Shown here: piece by piece, positions 11,304 through 24,800 of the stretch | Position numbering within the stretch: position 1 is the stretch's first letter | How the letters are laid out: every line of letters starts with the position of its first letter | NCBI GenBank assembly: GCA_037043455.1 | Contig: JAWPHD010001830.1 | Location: 1-64,000 of the forward strand | Direction: 5' to 3' | DNA length: 64,000 bases | Origin: Cyrtodaria siliqua | Taxonomy: Eukaryota > Mollusca > Bivalvia > Adapedonta > Hiatellidae | Notes under the pieces: generated by a model | What the model saw: the letters and a program-made list of their open reading frames with translations, nothing else | What the model was told of the DNA's origin: nothing | Databases searched by the model: none | Program-made: the position numbers and the translations under genes

Positions 11304-11784
11304 CAAGAAAACAATAAGTATTCAACTTATAGCGTAACGCTTTTGTTTAAAATGTTATTTTTCAGCGGAAGTGATTATCATAAAAAATGTATTATTTAAT
11401 TATCTGAAACTGTCATTTATAAAGTATGCATTTGAAAACAATTTCCAATTTCACGCGGTTCGCTTTAAATGACATTGTGAATGAGGTGCATATTATTTTC
11501 CAATTTTAAACCTATATGTTTCTATTGCCGAAGAGTTTTACCTTAAATGAAATAATTCCACTAAATGCATGTCCTAATTGTTAATAACTGTGTTTGCAAT
11601 TTCAATATGATCGTATGTTTTATTTAAGACAAAAATATTAATGTTGAATTAAAAGTTCTAACTTTAGTGCAATATTAAAAAAAATACAAAAAATAAGCCA
11701 GTTTTGCTCGTGTTTTTCCCAGAAATCTTAATTTATATATGTTTTCTTTCTGTTCAGATAAGAAAGTAATGAAACTAAAAAAAC

Positions 11785-12140
11785 AAAAAAAAACAAAGAT
11801 ATAAAAATCGGACAGGGAAAGTAGCATTCAATGACGACAGTCAACCACAAAACAAAAACAAAAAACATGCAACAGACAAACGAGAAGGCAAACGTAATAA
11901 AATATAAACGACATCAAAAACACAAAAGGGTTGACAATAGGGCTTCCACTTTGGAACGGTCAGTGGCCAAAAAGTCCACCGGGGGTTTAAACCAGGTTCT
12001 AGGGTGCACCAAACCTCACACTTACCCTATTGACATCCCAATTAAACGGGACAGTGTAAATAAAGACATCCCCGCCATGAAATATTCTCTAACGAACATG
12101 GTATCGTTAAAAGGCAATATAAGTAAAACACCTAGATGTC
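11785..12140 (+). repeat. Penelope-associated UTR-like repeat
   Basis: Copy of the dispersed repeat described at 2705-3060, directly abutting the 3' end of the minus-strand RT remnant. This adjacency is the main evidence that the repeat belongs to the Penelope-like element. The open frame at 11831-12157 is repeat-derived and not a gene. Confidence 0.85.
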
Positions 12141-12142
12141 CG

Positions 12143-13440
12143 GTCATCGTACAGTAAAAGAGGAAAGCGTAGTGGCGAACTGTAAAAGGGTCCACCACCA
12201 AGCATGCAGTACGTTACAAAATGATAGGGTCATAACCTCTTTTGATAAACCTATAACAAGTTTAACAAAGATAGTATGAAAGTGATCATTACCAAGAATC
12301 TTACGAAGTTTGTAAATCACATCACCATAGAAGTCAGGTTGTGATAGTCCTTGTCGCAGAAGAGTCCTTAAATTGCTTGTATATTTGGAAAGAAGATCAG
12401 GGTTACGATAATACAATTTTGCAAAGGTTTTACGAAGTTTATGGTAACGGTAACCCTGATGGAGTAGCTTTTTAGTTATACAAAGATACGAATATTAAAG
12501 TCCTCATCTCGTGTACAAGCTCTTGAAAAACGAATAAGTTGAGATATATAGACCCCATAAGAAGTTGCTCGGGGAACATCACCATCTAAGTGGGGATAAT
12601 TAACAATGTCAAAATTAGAATTATCTCTCTTGCCATAGATTTTGCTAATAATTTCACCATTTTAAATAGAGAGATCTAAATCAAGAAAAGAAGCGTTATG
12701 ATCAGAAATATTAGCCTTGTAAGCTGAAGTTCTTTAGGACAAATATTAACCATAATTGGACAGAAAGGGTTGTCAATGTTCAAAATGTCATCCAGATAAC
12801 GAGAGGTGTCATTAAAAGCTTCGATAACATCTGCCTGGGTATCAGGTGAAAGAGCCAACGTGAAATCTCTTTCATAGCAATATAAAAACAAATCTGCGAC
12901 AAGTGGTGCACAGTTCGTACCCATAGGGATACCAACAATTTGTCTATAAACGGTGGTTCCATACCTGACGAAACTATTATCTAATAGGAAAATGAGTGCT
13001 TCACAAACTTCATGGCAAGCCCACATACTGTAATTATCTAAACTGCCGTTAGTAAAAAACGCTTTAATATTATTACAGGCCAAAACTGTAGTATTTTCCC
13101 TAGCGAATGTTTTTTGAATAAGCGCAATAAGCTTGTCTTTAATAAGGTGATGCGGTAAGGTAGTATACAGTGTAGAGAAGTCACAAGTGCTTATTGATGA
13201 AACTTGACGTTTATTAAACATTTTATCAAGGACATCTCCTCAATTTTTTATAGACCAAAATAAATTAATCCCAGAGTTTTCATAAGTTTTATCTCAGTAT
13301 AGTTTAACGTGATCTTTAACTGCAGTAAGACAAGAAGTTAAAAGTTTGGAGATGTTTGTTGTGGTGCAGGCACTAGAATTCGAAATAAAGCGGGCCTTAT
13401 ACGGATTTTTATGTAATTTAGGAATCCAGTACAGTAGTTT
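12143..13440 (-). pseudogene. Penelope-like reverse transcriptase remnant
   Basis: Reading on the minus strand from about 13440, a decayed RT runs leftward. It starts with a 'YWIPKLHKNPYKARFI' block; then 'STCDFSTLYTTLPHHL' matches the RT finger region. 'VGIPMGTNCAPLVADLFLY' corresponds to the GxPxG region, and 'RYLDDILNI' is the catalytic YxDD-type motif (here YLDD). A C-terminal block with 'YGDVIYKLRKI' follows in another frame near 12300. Frameshifts and stops separate the blocks, for example a stop near 13290. No GIY-YIG endonuclease domain is seen. The assignment rests on remembered motif order of Penelope-like RTs; a related unclassified RT lineage is the alternative. It is inserted in a mariner-like element. 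Confidence 0.75.
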
Positions 13441-13772
13441 TGTATAGAGGAGAAAATCATAACAATGCATGCAGCTGATGTTTCAACCTAGACATTTTCA
13501 TGAATTTAATCATTTTTAAGGTCGAATTTCATGTTGATTTACGCTGAAATAAACCAAAACCGACAAATAATAAAAAAATGCATATTCCACTTTTTTACGT
13601 TCAGTCATGGATATATCAGAATTGTATAACCTTAAACGACAATTTACACGCATTATTTTAAAATTTGTATTGCAGCTATTTTTTATAATTGAAGATTTAT
13701 GCTGCAAAACATCATTATCTACCCATTTTCAAAAATACTGACGCAGCAAAATAAAGTTGAACACCTCTTGTA

Positions 13773-14146
13773 AATAATGTGTATACATATGGACATGTTG
13801 GTGTGAAATCCACCTTAAGGTAAACGAGTCGATGGTTTTGAAAAGCTTGACACAATTCGTACAACAAACAACCTAATGGTTTATAGTATTTTCCTAAATA
13901 TAAAAGATGTCTTGAGCGATAGAAAATAAGTTAAAAAGTAGCAGAGATAAGAAAATACTGAAGGTGAGTGACTAGTGGTGGAAGTTCAAATTTAAATATA
14001 AATCCACGAAAACATGAATATTTATTTAAAACTAATATTCCCTTTAAAACAAAATGTGGCTGAAGATTATTGCTTGTTGCTTCCAAAGGATCACCATTGT
14101 CAGTATCTATTAACATTCACACAAGTGTTCGTTTAGTAGAGTGTGT
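13773..14146. other. No gene seen
   Basis: AT-rich spacer between the mariner-like element and dispersed repeat R2. Only short open frames without domains. Confidence 0.5.
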
Positions 14147-14310
14147 CGGTTGTAAAAGTCTCCCCGTGCTACAAATTAGTATTGTTATTTTTACTGTTCC
14201 TTTGGGACCAACGAGCACAATATACCTGGCTTTGAAGTAGAAGTACGGCTTAAACCAGTGATAGGGGGCACAAAATGTGTTGCTTCTTACATTACCTCCC
14301 ATAATGCGAT
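14147..14310 (+). repeat. Dispersed repeat R2, left copy
   Basis: Matches 54655-54800 in the same orientation over 'gtctcccc(a/g)tgctac', 'ggaccaacgagc(a/c)caatata', 'ggctttgaagtagaa' and 'gtgttgcttcttacattac'. Probably a SINE or short transposon remnant; no RNA-polymerase III boxes could be confirmed. Confidence 0.7.
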
Positions 14311-14689
14311 ACTAGATTTCGTCAAAGAGGTTAAGAAACCATGTGACCTACTCGGGTATATATATCACACATGACCTAACCAAGAACCAGAGATTGGAGG
14401 CTTTTAATCTCAGAGAGGAGAAACGGAGAAACGACGTAGGGAAGGAGAAGGAGAAACGGGTCTAGCGATAAGAATGGCAAGAATTATTAATTAAACGAGA
14501 AACCTAGGTGACCAAACTTATACACCAAGTCGCATAGTGCAGGAGGAACCCCGTCGCGTTCCAGTGGGTGGTCCTCACGTAGAAGTTATTCAACCCTTTC
14601 GACTGTGATTCCATAAGCGAATCTGACGAATGTACTTAATTTATGTTAGAGTAAATAGTTCAAATTTTAATAGTTCTAGTTCCTTTTTA

Positions 14690-14885
14690 AATTATAGTAA
14701 AGATGATATTCATTCAAATTATAGTGACATACACTCTAGTGATAGTGACATGGGTTCTAGTGAATCTGATGAATGTACATATGTTAAAGTTAGTTAACAT
14801 TTTGATAGTTCTAATTCTAGTCAAGATGATGTTCATTCAAATTATAGTGACATACACTCTAGTGATAGTGACATGAATTCCAGTC
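14690..14885 (+). repeat. Direct duplication encoding Ser/Asp-rich peptide, 5' part of LINE
   Basis: Two copies of a block containing 'attatagtgacatacactct' plus 'agtgatagtgacatg' lie about 125 bp apart (near 14717 and 14842). Translated in frame with the LINE that follows they give Ser-Asp repeats, so this may be the N-terminal, low-complexity part of the LINE protein. Confidence 0.6.
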
Positions 14886-17530
14886 AAAGTGAATCTTTTG
14901 AATCCAGGGAGGAGGGCATACAAACAGACAAACTGAAAGTTTACTATACAAATGCAGACTGTCTCTTTAACAAGCTAGGTGAATTGCAAGTCGTTATTTC
15001 ATTGACCAACACGGATATTATAGTTGTTACAGAGGCTTTTCCGAAAACGGATAAATTTACTCAAATTCATTGCAATAAATATATACTACAAGGTTCTAAT
15101 TGTTTTCATACAAATATTACCGATGAAAGTAGAGGTGTTTTGATTTTTATAAAAAAAAGCGATATGCTGAACCAAGAAAAACTACTTGAACTTATTTCAC
15201 ATGAATATGTAAAACAATATAGACATTGTGGTATACTTGTGGATTTTAATTTTCCTGGCATAAACTAGGATAACTGGTCGACGATTCATAGTGAAAATCA
15301 TTTGTCATTTAACTTTACTGAGGTGTCCAGGAAAATACCAGGTATAGATATGGACAGGAACCTAGCTTATTAGATCTAGTATTTACAAATGAAGAGAACA
15401 CAGTTGAAAACTTAACCTGTGGTGATAAACGAGGGGCTAGTGATCATATCAGCATAAATTGTTCGATATTTCAAGCACTTCTTAACCAGAACAAACTTTT
15501 TTAAAGCTGATTACCCAGCTGCTTGTAACTATCTTAGCGAAGTGGATTGGTCCTGTCTAGAAAATACGAAAGTTGCCAGTTCTTGGGAATATTTTACCAA
15601 ACATAGAAATATTTGCATTGATCATTTTGTACCATTAAAAAAGACAAACTGAGTTAAACCCAAACCAAAGTGGATGGACCATTACTGTGTGAGAATTGTG
15701 AAAAAGATATATCACGCTTGGAAGTGATTCACTTTGAGCCGTAGTTACAGATACTATCAAGAGTACTGTAAATTGAGAAACAGTAGTACATTACTCAAAG
15801 AGAAACCATGAAAGGCATTGCACAGAATGCAAAAGTCGTTTTGGGGGTATGTACGTGAACAAACTAAGTAAACAAAATAGCATTCCTGATTTGAACGATG
15901 AACAGGGCAATGTAATAACGGAAGACTCCGATAAGGCTGAACGCCTAAATGACTAGTAAGTCAAAAAATAGCGTGACTCCAGATAAGGTATTGAAACTTC
16001 TTAAATCTGTGAACACATCAAAACCTGACAACTGCCATCCAATGTTGTTGAAGGAACGTGCAGATCAGTTGTACTTACCACTTCAAAGTCTATTTAGCAA
16101 ATCCATGCAAGAAGGGGCAGTACCGGGTGATTGGAAGGTGGCAAATGTGAAATGTATAATTAAAAAATGGTAAAAAATCTGAACCAGGGAATTATCGACC
16201 AGTGTCTTTGACATCAGTAGTATGTAAATTGCTGGAAAAGATTGTGCGAGAAGCTATACTTGAACATATGATACAACATGACCTCTTTTCAGACAGTCAG
16301 TATGGGTTTCAAAAACATAGAAGTACAATCTTAGATTGTTAAGGGTTCTAGACGACTGGACAGATGCGCTTGATGAAAACTGCCAGGTGGATGCTATATA
16401 TTTTGACTTTGCTAAGGCATTTGATACCGTACCTCACAAACGTCTCTTACATAAAGTAAAGGTATAGATGTAAATCTCCTAAAATGGTGTGAAGACTTCC
16501 CAAAGAACAGAAAGCAGAGGGTGATCATAAATGGTAGTGCTTCAGGTTGGAAGGATGTTGTCTCCGGTATACCGCAAGGATCAACATTAGGTCCAATACT
16601 ATTCATATTCTACATCAACGATGTCCCAGATATAGTCAAGAGTGTGTGTCGTCTGTTTGCAGATGACACTTAACTGTATAATGTTATTAGATCCAAAGAT
16701 GGTCAGTCCCTACTGCAGCAAGATGTATTTTCTCTGTGCTCATGGAGCTTCGACTGGATGTTGCAATTTAATGTGAAGAAATGTAAAATAATCCATATTG
16801 GAAACTTAAACTATGAATTTGAATATCAAATGTTTGATAAAAACAATATATATTCACAAATGTCTGTTGATGAAACAGAAAATGACATTGGAATACATTT
16901 TACAAACACATTAAATTTCGAAATGCATATAAGTAAAACTGTAAATAAATCAAACAGCATAATTGGCTTGTTAAGGCGAAATATTTCGTTCACATGTGGA
17001 CTATGGGAATAATGTGAATAATGTGAATATGGTTCCCAACATTAAAAAGACGAAGCGTATTATAGTAAATGTGCAGAGACGTGCCACATGGTAAGTACCA
17101 GAGCTGGCAGGACTTAGTTACGAGGACAGATTGAGAGAGCTCAACTTACTCACCTTGGAGTATAGACGGAGACGTGGAGACTTAATACAACTATATAAAA
17201 TCGTCCACCATATTGATGAGAGAGCTCAACTTACTCACCTTGGAGTATAGACGGAGACGTGGAGACTTAATACAACTATATAAAATCGTCCACCATATTG
17301 ATGATATAGACTATACAGAATTATTTTCACTGTCTACAAACAGCCAGATCAGAGGGCACTCTTTAAAACTTGCTAAACCAAGAGCTTGCAAAAGAATCAG
17401 ATCTAATTCCTTCACCCACCGCATCATCAATAGCTGGAATGCGTTGCCAGATAATATTGTGACTGCCACAAATGTAAATTCAAAAGTTCGTTAGACAAGA
17501 TCTGGAGATCTCAAAGATTTGACACGAAAG
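14873..17530 (+). mobile_element. CR1/Jockey-type non-LTR retrotransposon, dead copy
   Basis: Plus-strand ORF2 in pieces. An apurinic-endonuclease-like start lies at 14873-15268 (asparagine-rich 'YYTNADCLFNK', then 'DIIVVTEAFPK'). RT begins near 15949-16170 and continues in shifted frames: 'GNYRPVSLTSVVCKLLEK' near 16190, 'DFAKAFDTVPHKRL' near 16410, 'GIPQGSTLGPILF' near 16565 and catalytic FADDT near 16660. A C-terminal region at 17213-17494 includes 'RSNSFTHRIINSWNALP'. Numerous stops and frameshifts, one of them an 85-bp tandem duplication at 17132-17301, kill the frame. No RNase H is present. The clade between CR1 and Jockey was not resolved. Confidence 0.85.
17132..17301 (+). repeat. 85-bp tandem duplication inside the LINE
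   Basis: The segment starting 'tgagagagctcaacttactc' occurs at 17132 and again at 17217, identical or nearly so over 85 bp. Since 85 is not a multiple of three it shifts the RT reading frame. The near identity shows it is much younger than the other LINE lesions. Confidence 0.9.
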
Positions 17531-17539
17531 AGATATATT

Positions 17540-20528
17540 AAACCAACCGGAGATATCAATCACCATTAACAGTATTTAAAGAAAACTCAGGCCAGCAATT
17601 AGTATAAGTTGCACAGCTATTGTAAGAAGTAAACTGTTTTCGTTTTAACTTATGTCTTTATGGTGGCCATTTTTGAAGATGGCATGTATGGCGGTGGACA
17701 TGCCATATTTATAAGTCGCGCAGCTATTGTAAGAAGTAGACGCAAATGATAATATCAATAACATAATACTACATTTCAGTCTGATGAATGTTGATAAAAG
17801 TAGGTATAAAACTGTTTTAACCGATGCGTTCATTTTTTGAATTAATACAATGTCTGCCATTTTGAAAAATCTGTTTTCTTTTCGTCCGTTGTATTTCGGA
17901 TAAAAGGCCACATAGACTCTTGTTTTTAGTGGCTAAACCAACATTTTTAGGGATTAGCAATCCAATGATACTATTTATAATAAGCTTAACATGAGAATAT
18001 AATTAGTTAACTAATTAAACACTGGTTATTGCTACATCGTTATAAGGAAGGATGGCGACAATTAAAATAAAGTGTCTTGCTCCTTCAGATGTTTATTTAA
18101 ACAACTGCATCTTTCTGCATAAATTAAAGTGACCTAGTATGCATGGTTCACAGTGACCTTCAGAGAACGTTATCGGCTTTAATATAAAGCATTTACAGAG
18201 TCCTTAGTCGAGTCGTTTATTATTATTATTATTTATAAATTAGCATCAGCACTTCCATCAGTCAGCATGCCACTTCGATATTCATCATCATTCTGGCACT
18301 GGCTGAGATCTGTGCACATCAAGTCTTCATATGTGCAGGAATACCTCTGTGAATAACTGTCATGTAGACCTTTAAGGAATTACCTTGTGAATACATATGC
18401 GCTGGTTGGTTTGAGCTGACCACGCAGCGTCCTTATATGATCCATCTTTCAGCGGATTCAGGAACTCTTGCTGAGCGCTAATGGGCTGACGCCATACCCT
18501 GGCCATAATATTGATTGTTTGGATGTAACGCATGAGAACACCACCAAAAGTAGGAATCTGGTCACTTTTAGCCATGTGCTTGCTGAAAAGACGCCATCGT
18601 AGTTTGGGGACGATGTCAATCTAGATGTCAGGTGGTGCGTATGCAGTGCAAAAATGAAGCTAACGTGAACAGGTTCGGTTACTTCGTCGGCTTCAAAAAG
18701 CATCTCGATGGCCTCCATGATATCATTTTTTTCGAGATAGAGTTGCAGCCTATTCGGGATAACCTACCGGTGTTGACTGCTCTAGAATACATGAAATGTG
18801 GGCAAAGCCTAATTACCCTTCTATGTAGTTCTGAGATCAACCGGAGAGACGTATTATAATGAGGATTATATAATTCTCTATGACCAGTATCAGGAGATCG
18901 AGAGAGAATATTATTATTAGTGTAATATCTGGATCATCAGCTTGTATGAATATTTACTGATGTTCTCTGTTAGGCACTCATTGTCATTGGAAAGGTACCG
19001 CATGGTGATGGTGACAACCGATTCGTGTATTATGCCATGATCTGTTATTGGGCTGAATCACGTTTTTCTCTTCCTCCGCGTTTCTCTTTACTATATCAGC
19101 CTTGTATGTGCCACTTCATCATAGCATTTTATAAGATACATCCGCTTGTTATAGAAGCATCATTCGCCAATATATTTGACAGTCACCACTGTCGCTGCTT
19201 TTGTTATAAGTTTCCGGACAAGCAACATGCGATTCACACGCTATCTGACTGTGATATGGAGTGCCGAATTCAATAGATGTGGAGTCCATGATTGCTGCAT
19301 TTGGCTGCACCACACTTGTAGAGTTTGGCTTCTGCTGACATTCTGGCAGAGGTATGTCTGCTCCTAATAACTTCTCAAAAGGGTGGATACACTTAGACTT
19401 GTTAATGCATGACAGCATTGCGCCATTCGGTATCAGAGTGAACTCGTAGCTGCCGATAACATGTTTTTGGTCAATATATTGGCTTCTCTATTGATCATTA
19501 GTTTCCTTAAGAGCTATAGACTTCTCAAGGAGGATCAGCTTGTGTTTTGTTGTTATTTTCTTTTTCATTTCTGCATTGTGCCTATTAGCTAACACCCCCA
19601 TTTATCCACAATATAAACGGCCTTAACACGCCAGACTAAACCCCGAAACTGGATCGTAGAATTAAGAGTTACCAACTCCTAATCATTTAACGCATATTCC
19701 ATCACGGCTATTTTAAGAATCCGTTAATAAATCTTCATTTTTTATCGGCATTTCTACATTAATATATGACATGATCACCTTGATAATGCTTTGATAAACA
19801 GTTTTGTAGTGTAATTTTGCCGTTATTTGGCGGTATAGCTACTTTAATCGAAACATTACATGAAATCCACTTTGGAAGATGCACAAAAATGCCTTTTACA
19901 GTTGTTAATAAATCACTGAAATCACCCCCCAGTCGGTGATAAGAATCAACTGACTGCTCGTTACTTAGCAGAGGGGTAGGACCCCACCTCCCCACCGAAA
20001 AGTAACCCACCTGTTGACCGTAGTTTCCGGACTAGACGGGCGGTCAGATTTGGCCCGATCTGATCAACCGGTTTGTCACGACAGCTATAAGAGATCCGAC
20101 CTTATTATTCAGACAGTACCTGTACACTGTATCTTACTTACCTTTTATATTGTTCTACTTTAAACATTATATAGACAGTGTCTTTTATGGCGGTGGCGCA
20201 AGGGTTAATCATGTATTTCCAAACGCTATATGGCTATACTCATGCCACTTTTTAGGCGGAACATAGGTGCTTTGTCGTTTTAGTTAAGGGGTTATGTCCG
20301 CTGGGTGGTATGGGGGTCTGATGCGTTAGCTTTAAATGAGTATACCTTCTACGTATTCTTGCCATTTTGACTGTTGGATATCCACAGCAAATGTCCCCTT
20401 GTTGGACTCCGAGGTGGGTGAGAAGCGTGGAAGATGAATTCTTAACGCCCATCATGGCATCACGAAACGCATAAACTACACATAAACGTTAAAAAAAAAC
20501 AGAACAAGAATCTGATACTGAGGAACCA
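17540..20528. other. Gene-poor region with weak minus-strand ORFs
   Basis: No recognised gene. Short open frames cluster on the minus strand at 18372-18575, 18458-18718 and 19149-19418. They might be frame-shifted pieces of one decayed protein-coding or transposon ORF, but I recognise no domain. A 20-base segment with 'cagctattgtaagaagta' is repeated at about 17613 and 17719. There is a short run of ATT at about 18219-18235. A gene on either strand cannot be excluded. Confidence 0.35.
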
Positions 20529-21864
20529 GTGATCAACCAGTCCTTTCCTCGTATTCTCATCATCGAATCGGAAAACGGGGAAAGGCTTGTTGCAGATATG
20601 TCACCTTTTGTCATTCAGAAAACTGTCCATTCCATCGCTGGACATGTAAAGCAAATCAAAAAATTAAAGAACAAAACTCTCCTTATTGAAATTGAAAAAA
20701 AATCTCACTCTGATAATTTATTAACAATTACACAAATTTTAAACACCAAAGTCAAATGCTACGCTCACACCTCTATGAACATCTCTCCAGAGTACCTGAA
20801 GAAGAAATTATCAACGAGCTTGCGCCACAGTTGGTAACTGCGGCTTGCCGAATAACCATATAGAAGAATGATAAAATTATCAGTACAAATACTATCGTCC
20901 TCACATTTGCAACACCCGTCTTACCAAGAACAATAAAGGTGGCATATCTGCAATTACATGTTGACGCCTACATTCCAAACCCGTTACGTTGCTACAATTG
21001 CCAAGCCTTTGGGCACCACAAGTCCAGGTGTAATAAAGAAGAACTTTGTGGTAAATGTGGCGAGTCTGCATTCAAGCATAACGAATCAGATTGTCCTAAC
21101 GACCTCAAATGTACCAACTGCGGTCTAGGACATCACGCAAATTCAAAATTATGTGAAAAATTCAAAAACGAAAAAGAAATCGTAACAATTAAATATACAA
21201 AAAACATTCCCTTTCCAGAAGCACGAAAATTGATTGAAAAAAAAAATAATTCAAGTCCGACCTCTTACGCGTCTATTCTCAAAACAACAGCAACACACAT
21301 AGAATGCAGGGATGCAAGTATGTAATAAGAACCACAGTCAGAAATTCAAAATACAAAGAATACTTCCTCAGTATCAAATCCAAACAAAAGTCAACAAATA
21401 CAACTTAACAAACCAAAATTAAATTGTCACCTAATCAAACTTTTTCATTTAAATCAAACACAAAATCGACAAGCTCTGGCAATGTCAAGAGCACGTCAAT
21501 TTCTCAGAACTGGAAAGCGGGTTCTTCTAAGACTGTGAAGTCTAGTAGTTCCCCAGTCGTGAAGCCTAATACTTCCTCGGTTGGAAGGCCTAGTGCTTCT
21601 CCAACTAGGGAGCACAAGGAGCAGCCAAAGGTGTCTAACGGCCCTATTGAGCTGCATAATACATTCGAACATCTCATGGACATTTCAGAGCCAGCAGCTG
21701 CACTGCCACTTCCATCCTCCCATGAAAGGTTAGTCGAGGTGCCATTTCAGCTGACTTCTTCCAGGGAGGAGGATTCATCAGTGGAGATGTCACTACTTCA
21801 GTCTCCTAAGACCTCTCCTAAATCTAAGGCCAAAAATAAAAATAAAATAAAAAAATCGCCTTAG
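20529..21864 (+). pseudogene. LINE ORF1 (gag-like, CCHC zinc knuckles)
   Basis: The N-terminal part (20529-20837) has an RNA-binding-like region. A shifted frame at 20939-21325 contains three cysteine knuckles: 'CYNCQAFGHHKSRC', 'CGKCGESAFKHNESDC' and 'CTNCGLGHHANSKLC'. After a stop near 21323, a Ser/Pro/Lys-rich tail runs from 21424 to 21864 and ends in a basic cluster. This order is typical of jockey- and I-type ORF1 nucleic-acid chaperones that coat the element RNA. Confidence 0.8.
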
Positions 21865-21873
21865 CGTTGAAAA

Positions 21874-24800
21874 ATGGGTAAAACTAATAAGATCATTCAA
21901 TGGAATTGTCGAGGTTTGAAACCAAATTTTGATGAAATCAGCTTAATTTTAAATGAACCCAACCCGATTGCCTTTTTGTATTCAAGAAACATTCTTGAAG
22001 ACAAGTGATCAGGTATCTTTTAAACAATACTCGCTATACAATCATATTTGTGATACCGGGGACAAGGATTATATTGATTTTACAATATGCGATTCAACGC
22101 TTTTGATGGATTTTTCGTGGAGAGTTGGAGACGACCTCTTTGGAAGTGACCACTTCCCCATATTTTTTGAAAATATCGGCCCTCCACTTCTCGGAAAAAC
22201 GCAACGATGGAAACTTCGCAAGGCTGATTGGACTACGTTTCAATCTCTTTGCGAGGAACAATTAAAGCCTTCCACTTTCGAGGATGTCGAAGATGCAACT
22301 ACTCTTTTTACCAAAACTCTTCATGATATAGCTGACCAAACTATTCAAAAAAACCTCGGCAAATCAAAAACGCCCACATAAACCATGGTACGACGATGAC
22401 TGCAAAAAGGCAGTCAGCGATCGTAAAGCTGCATTAAATAATTTTAACTTGCGGCCAACTCAAAATTTTTTAGATAACTTTAGAGTTTTTCGTGCGAAAG
22501 CCCGTCGTACTATTAAGGATAGCAAGAGGAAATCCTGGAGATCTTACGTCTCTAGGCTGAATTCTCGTTCAACTCTTAAGAAGACATGGGACATGGCCCG
22601 GAAAATAAGTGGTAAAGGTAATTCTAGTTCTGTAAATAATCTTAAAACAGATAATGGAGACAAACATCTGTCAAAGATATTACAAATACTTTGGCAGAAA
22701 CTTTTTCAAAAAATTCTTCTTCTGAAAAATAAGAAACTAAAAGAACAGAAGAAGCTGAACTTCAAGTCGAAAAACTTGGAGAAATACAATAAACTATTCA
22801 CTCTCAAAGAACTTCGAGAGTCCGTTAAAAAGGCTCATGATACATCAGCTGGTCCTGATGATATCCATTATCAATTATTAAAACATTTACCGGAGTCCTG
22901 TCTCTCTACCCTTCTTGATATATTTAATAAGGTTTGGTCGACGGGAAACTTCCCCGATTCGTGGCGGGACGCAATCGTTATTCCAGTCCCCAAACCTGGA
23001 AAGGATCATACGGACCAAATATATTATCGCCCAATAGCTTTAACGAGATGATATGTAAAACCATGGAACGAATGATTAATGAGAGACTCGTTTGGTACCT
23101 GGAGTCCAACAAACTGATAACAAAGTATCAAAGTGGATTCCGGCGCCAACGAGGCACAACAGACAATCTCATTCGATTTGAATCGTTTATTAGGGAAGCT
23201 TTCATAAAAAAAGAACATCTAGTCGCTGTATTTTTTGACTTGGAGAAAGCTTATGATACTGCATGGAAGTACGGTATTATGAATGATTTTCATGACCTTG
23301 GTCTTAGAGGCCGATTACCCATTTTTATAGAGAAATTCTTGGATGATAGACAGTTTTGTGTCCGAATGGGTTCAACCCTCTCTGATATTCATGAACAGGA
23401 GATGGGTGTTCCACAGGGCAGCATACTCTCTGTCACGCTTTTTAATATAAAGATTAACAGTGTAGTAAAATGCATTAATCCAGGTGTGGATTGTTCTCTA
23501 TATGTTGACGACTTCGTTATATGTTATCGTGCAAAAAACATGAATACTATTGAGAGACAATTACAACAATGTCTCAATAAACTTCATACCTGGTCTGATG
23601 AAAATGGTTTTAAATTTTCTAAATCTAAAACCAATTGTATGCACTTTTGTCAACTACGCAAACATCACGAAGACCCTCCCTCATCTAACACTGGGCGGTT
23701 CACCTTTACTAGTAGTGGATGAGACAAAATTCCTAGGTCTTTTTTTTTACCGTAAATTAACGTTTATACCACACCTTAAATACTTGAAGACCTAATGCCT
23801 TAAAGCTCTTAACTTACTTAAAGTTGTTGCAAAGACTAATTGGGGAGCAGATCGAAAAGTCCTCTTGCGACTTTACAGATCTCTTATCAGATCCAAGCTG
23901 GACTACGGCTCAATAGCATATGGATCGACTCGCAAGTCGTACTTGCAGATGCTCGATCCTATACATAATCAAGGATTACGACTCGCCTTAGGAGCCTTTC
24001 GTACATCACCAGCCGAAAGTCTATGTGTTGAAGCTAATGAACCATCATTGTCTCATAGACGGGAAAAATTAGCCCTCCAGCATACCATTAAATTACATAA
24101 AATAACCCTTCAAACCCAACTTTCGATACTGTTTTTAATCCTAATTATTAACCTCTTTTTCATCGAAAACCGAAGGTTCTTTCGGCCATTTGGTCTGCGT
24201 ATTAAACTAAAATTAAGAGTCACTGAAATCGACCTAAATTTGATTGCCAAGTACGAAGTACGCAAATTTCACCGTGGACTTTGGAAACACCAACAATTAT
24301 TATTACAATAACAAATCCATTACAGATCCTACTATCTTTCAAAGCAAATTTAATGAAATTAAATCGAAATACAGTAACTTTCAACATATATACACAGATG
24401 GTTCTAAAGATGGAGACAAGGTAGCTGCAGCAGCTGTTGTTCACAAACATAGCATAAAGAGCCGCCTGCCTGACAAGGCCTCTATCTTCTCAGCTTAACT
24501 TAAGGCAACTGAACTTGCCTTAAAAGTTGCCTTAAGTTATATTCAGGAATCTGATGATGACCATTCTGTAATATTTTCTGATTCCATTTAATCTCTTCAA
24601 GCACTGGGTAATATGAAACATGATAATCCAGTTGTGCAGCATTAGGTTAACATATATCTAATACCAAATTACCTTATACTGATTTTAAAAGTTGTATCAA
24701 CACATATATTCGTCACTCTTGGCAAGCCGTTTGGGACTTATCGGTGAACAATAAACTCCATTCCATTAAACCGTTACTCGGAGAATGGCGTCCTTCTAGT

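Larger units (their letters stand above)
11304..13770 (+). mobile_element. Mariner-like nonautonomous DNA element, copy 1, split by a Penelope-like insertion
   Basis: Outer parts 11304-11777 and 13448-13770 align with the two ends of the intact copy at 32931-34030. The right terminal repeat reads 'aagttgaacacctcttg', and the left end (from 'caaga', with 'ttcaacttat' at 11321-11330) is degraded. TA dinucleotides flank both ends (11302-11303 and 13771-13772), as expected for Tc1/mariner insertion. The middle, 11778-13447, is the Penelope-like remnant, inserted after the element landed. No transposase sequence is seen, so it is a MITE-type derivative. Confidence 0.75.

Noticed and set aside
11831..12157. 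108-codon plus-strand gene
   Set aside because: It is the repeat sequence itself, present with broken frames in other copies.
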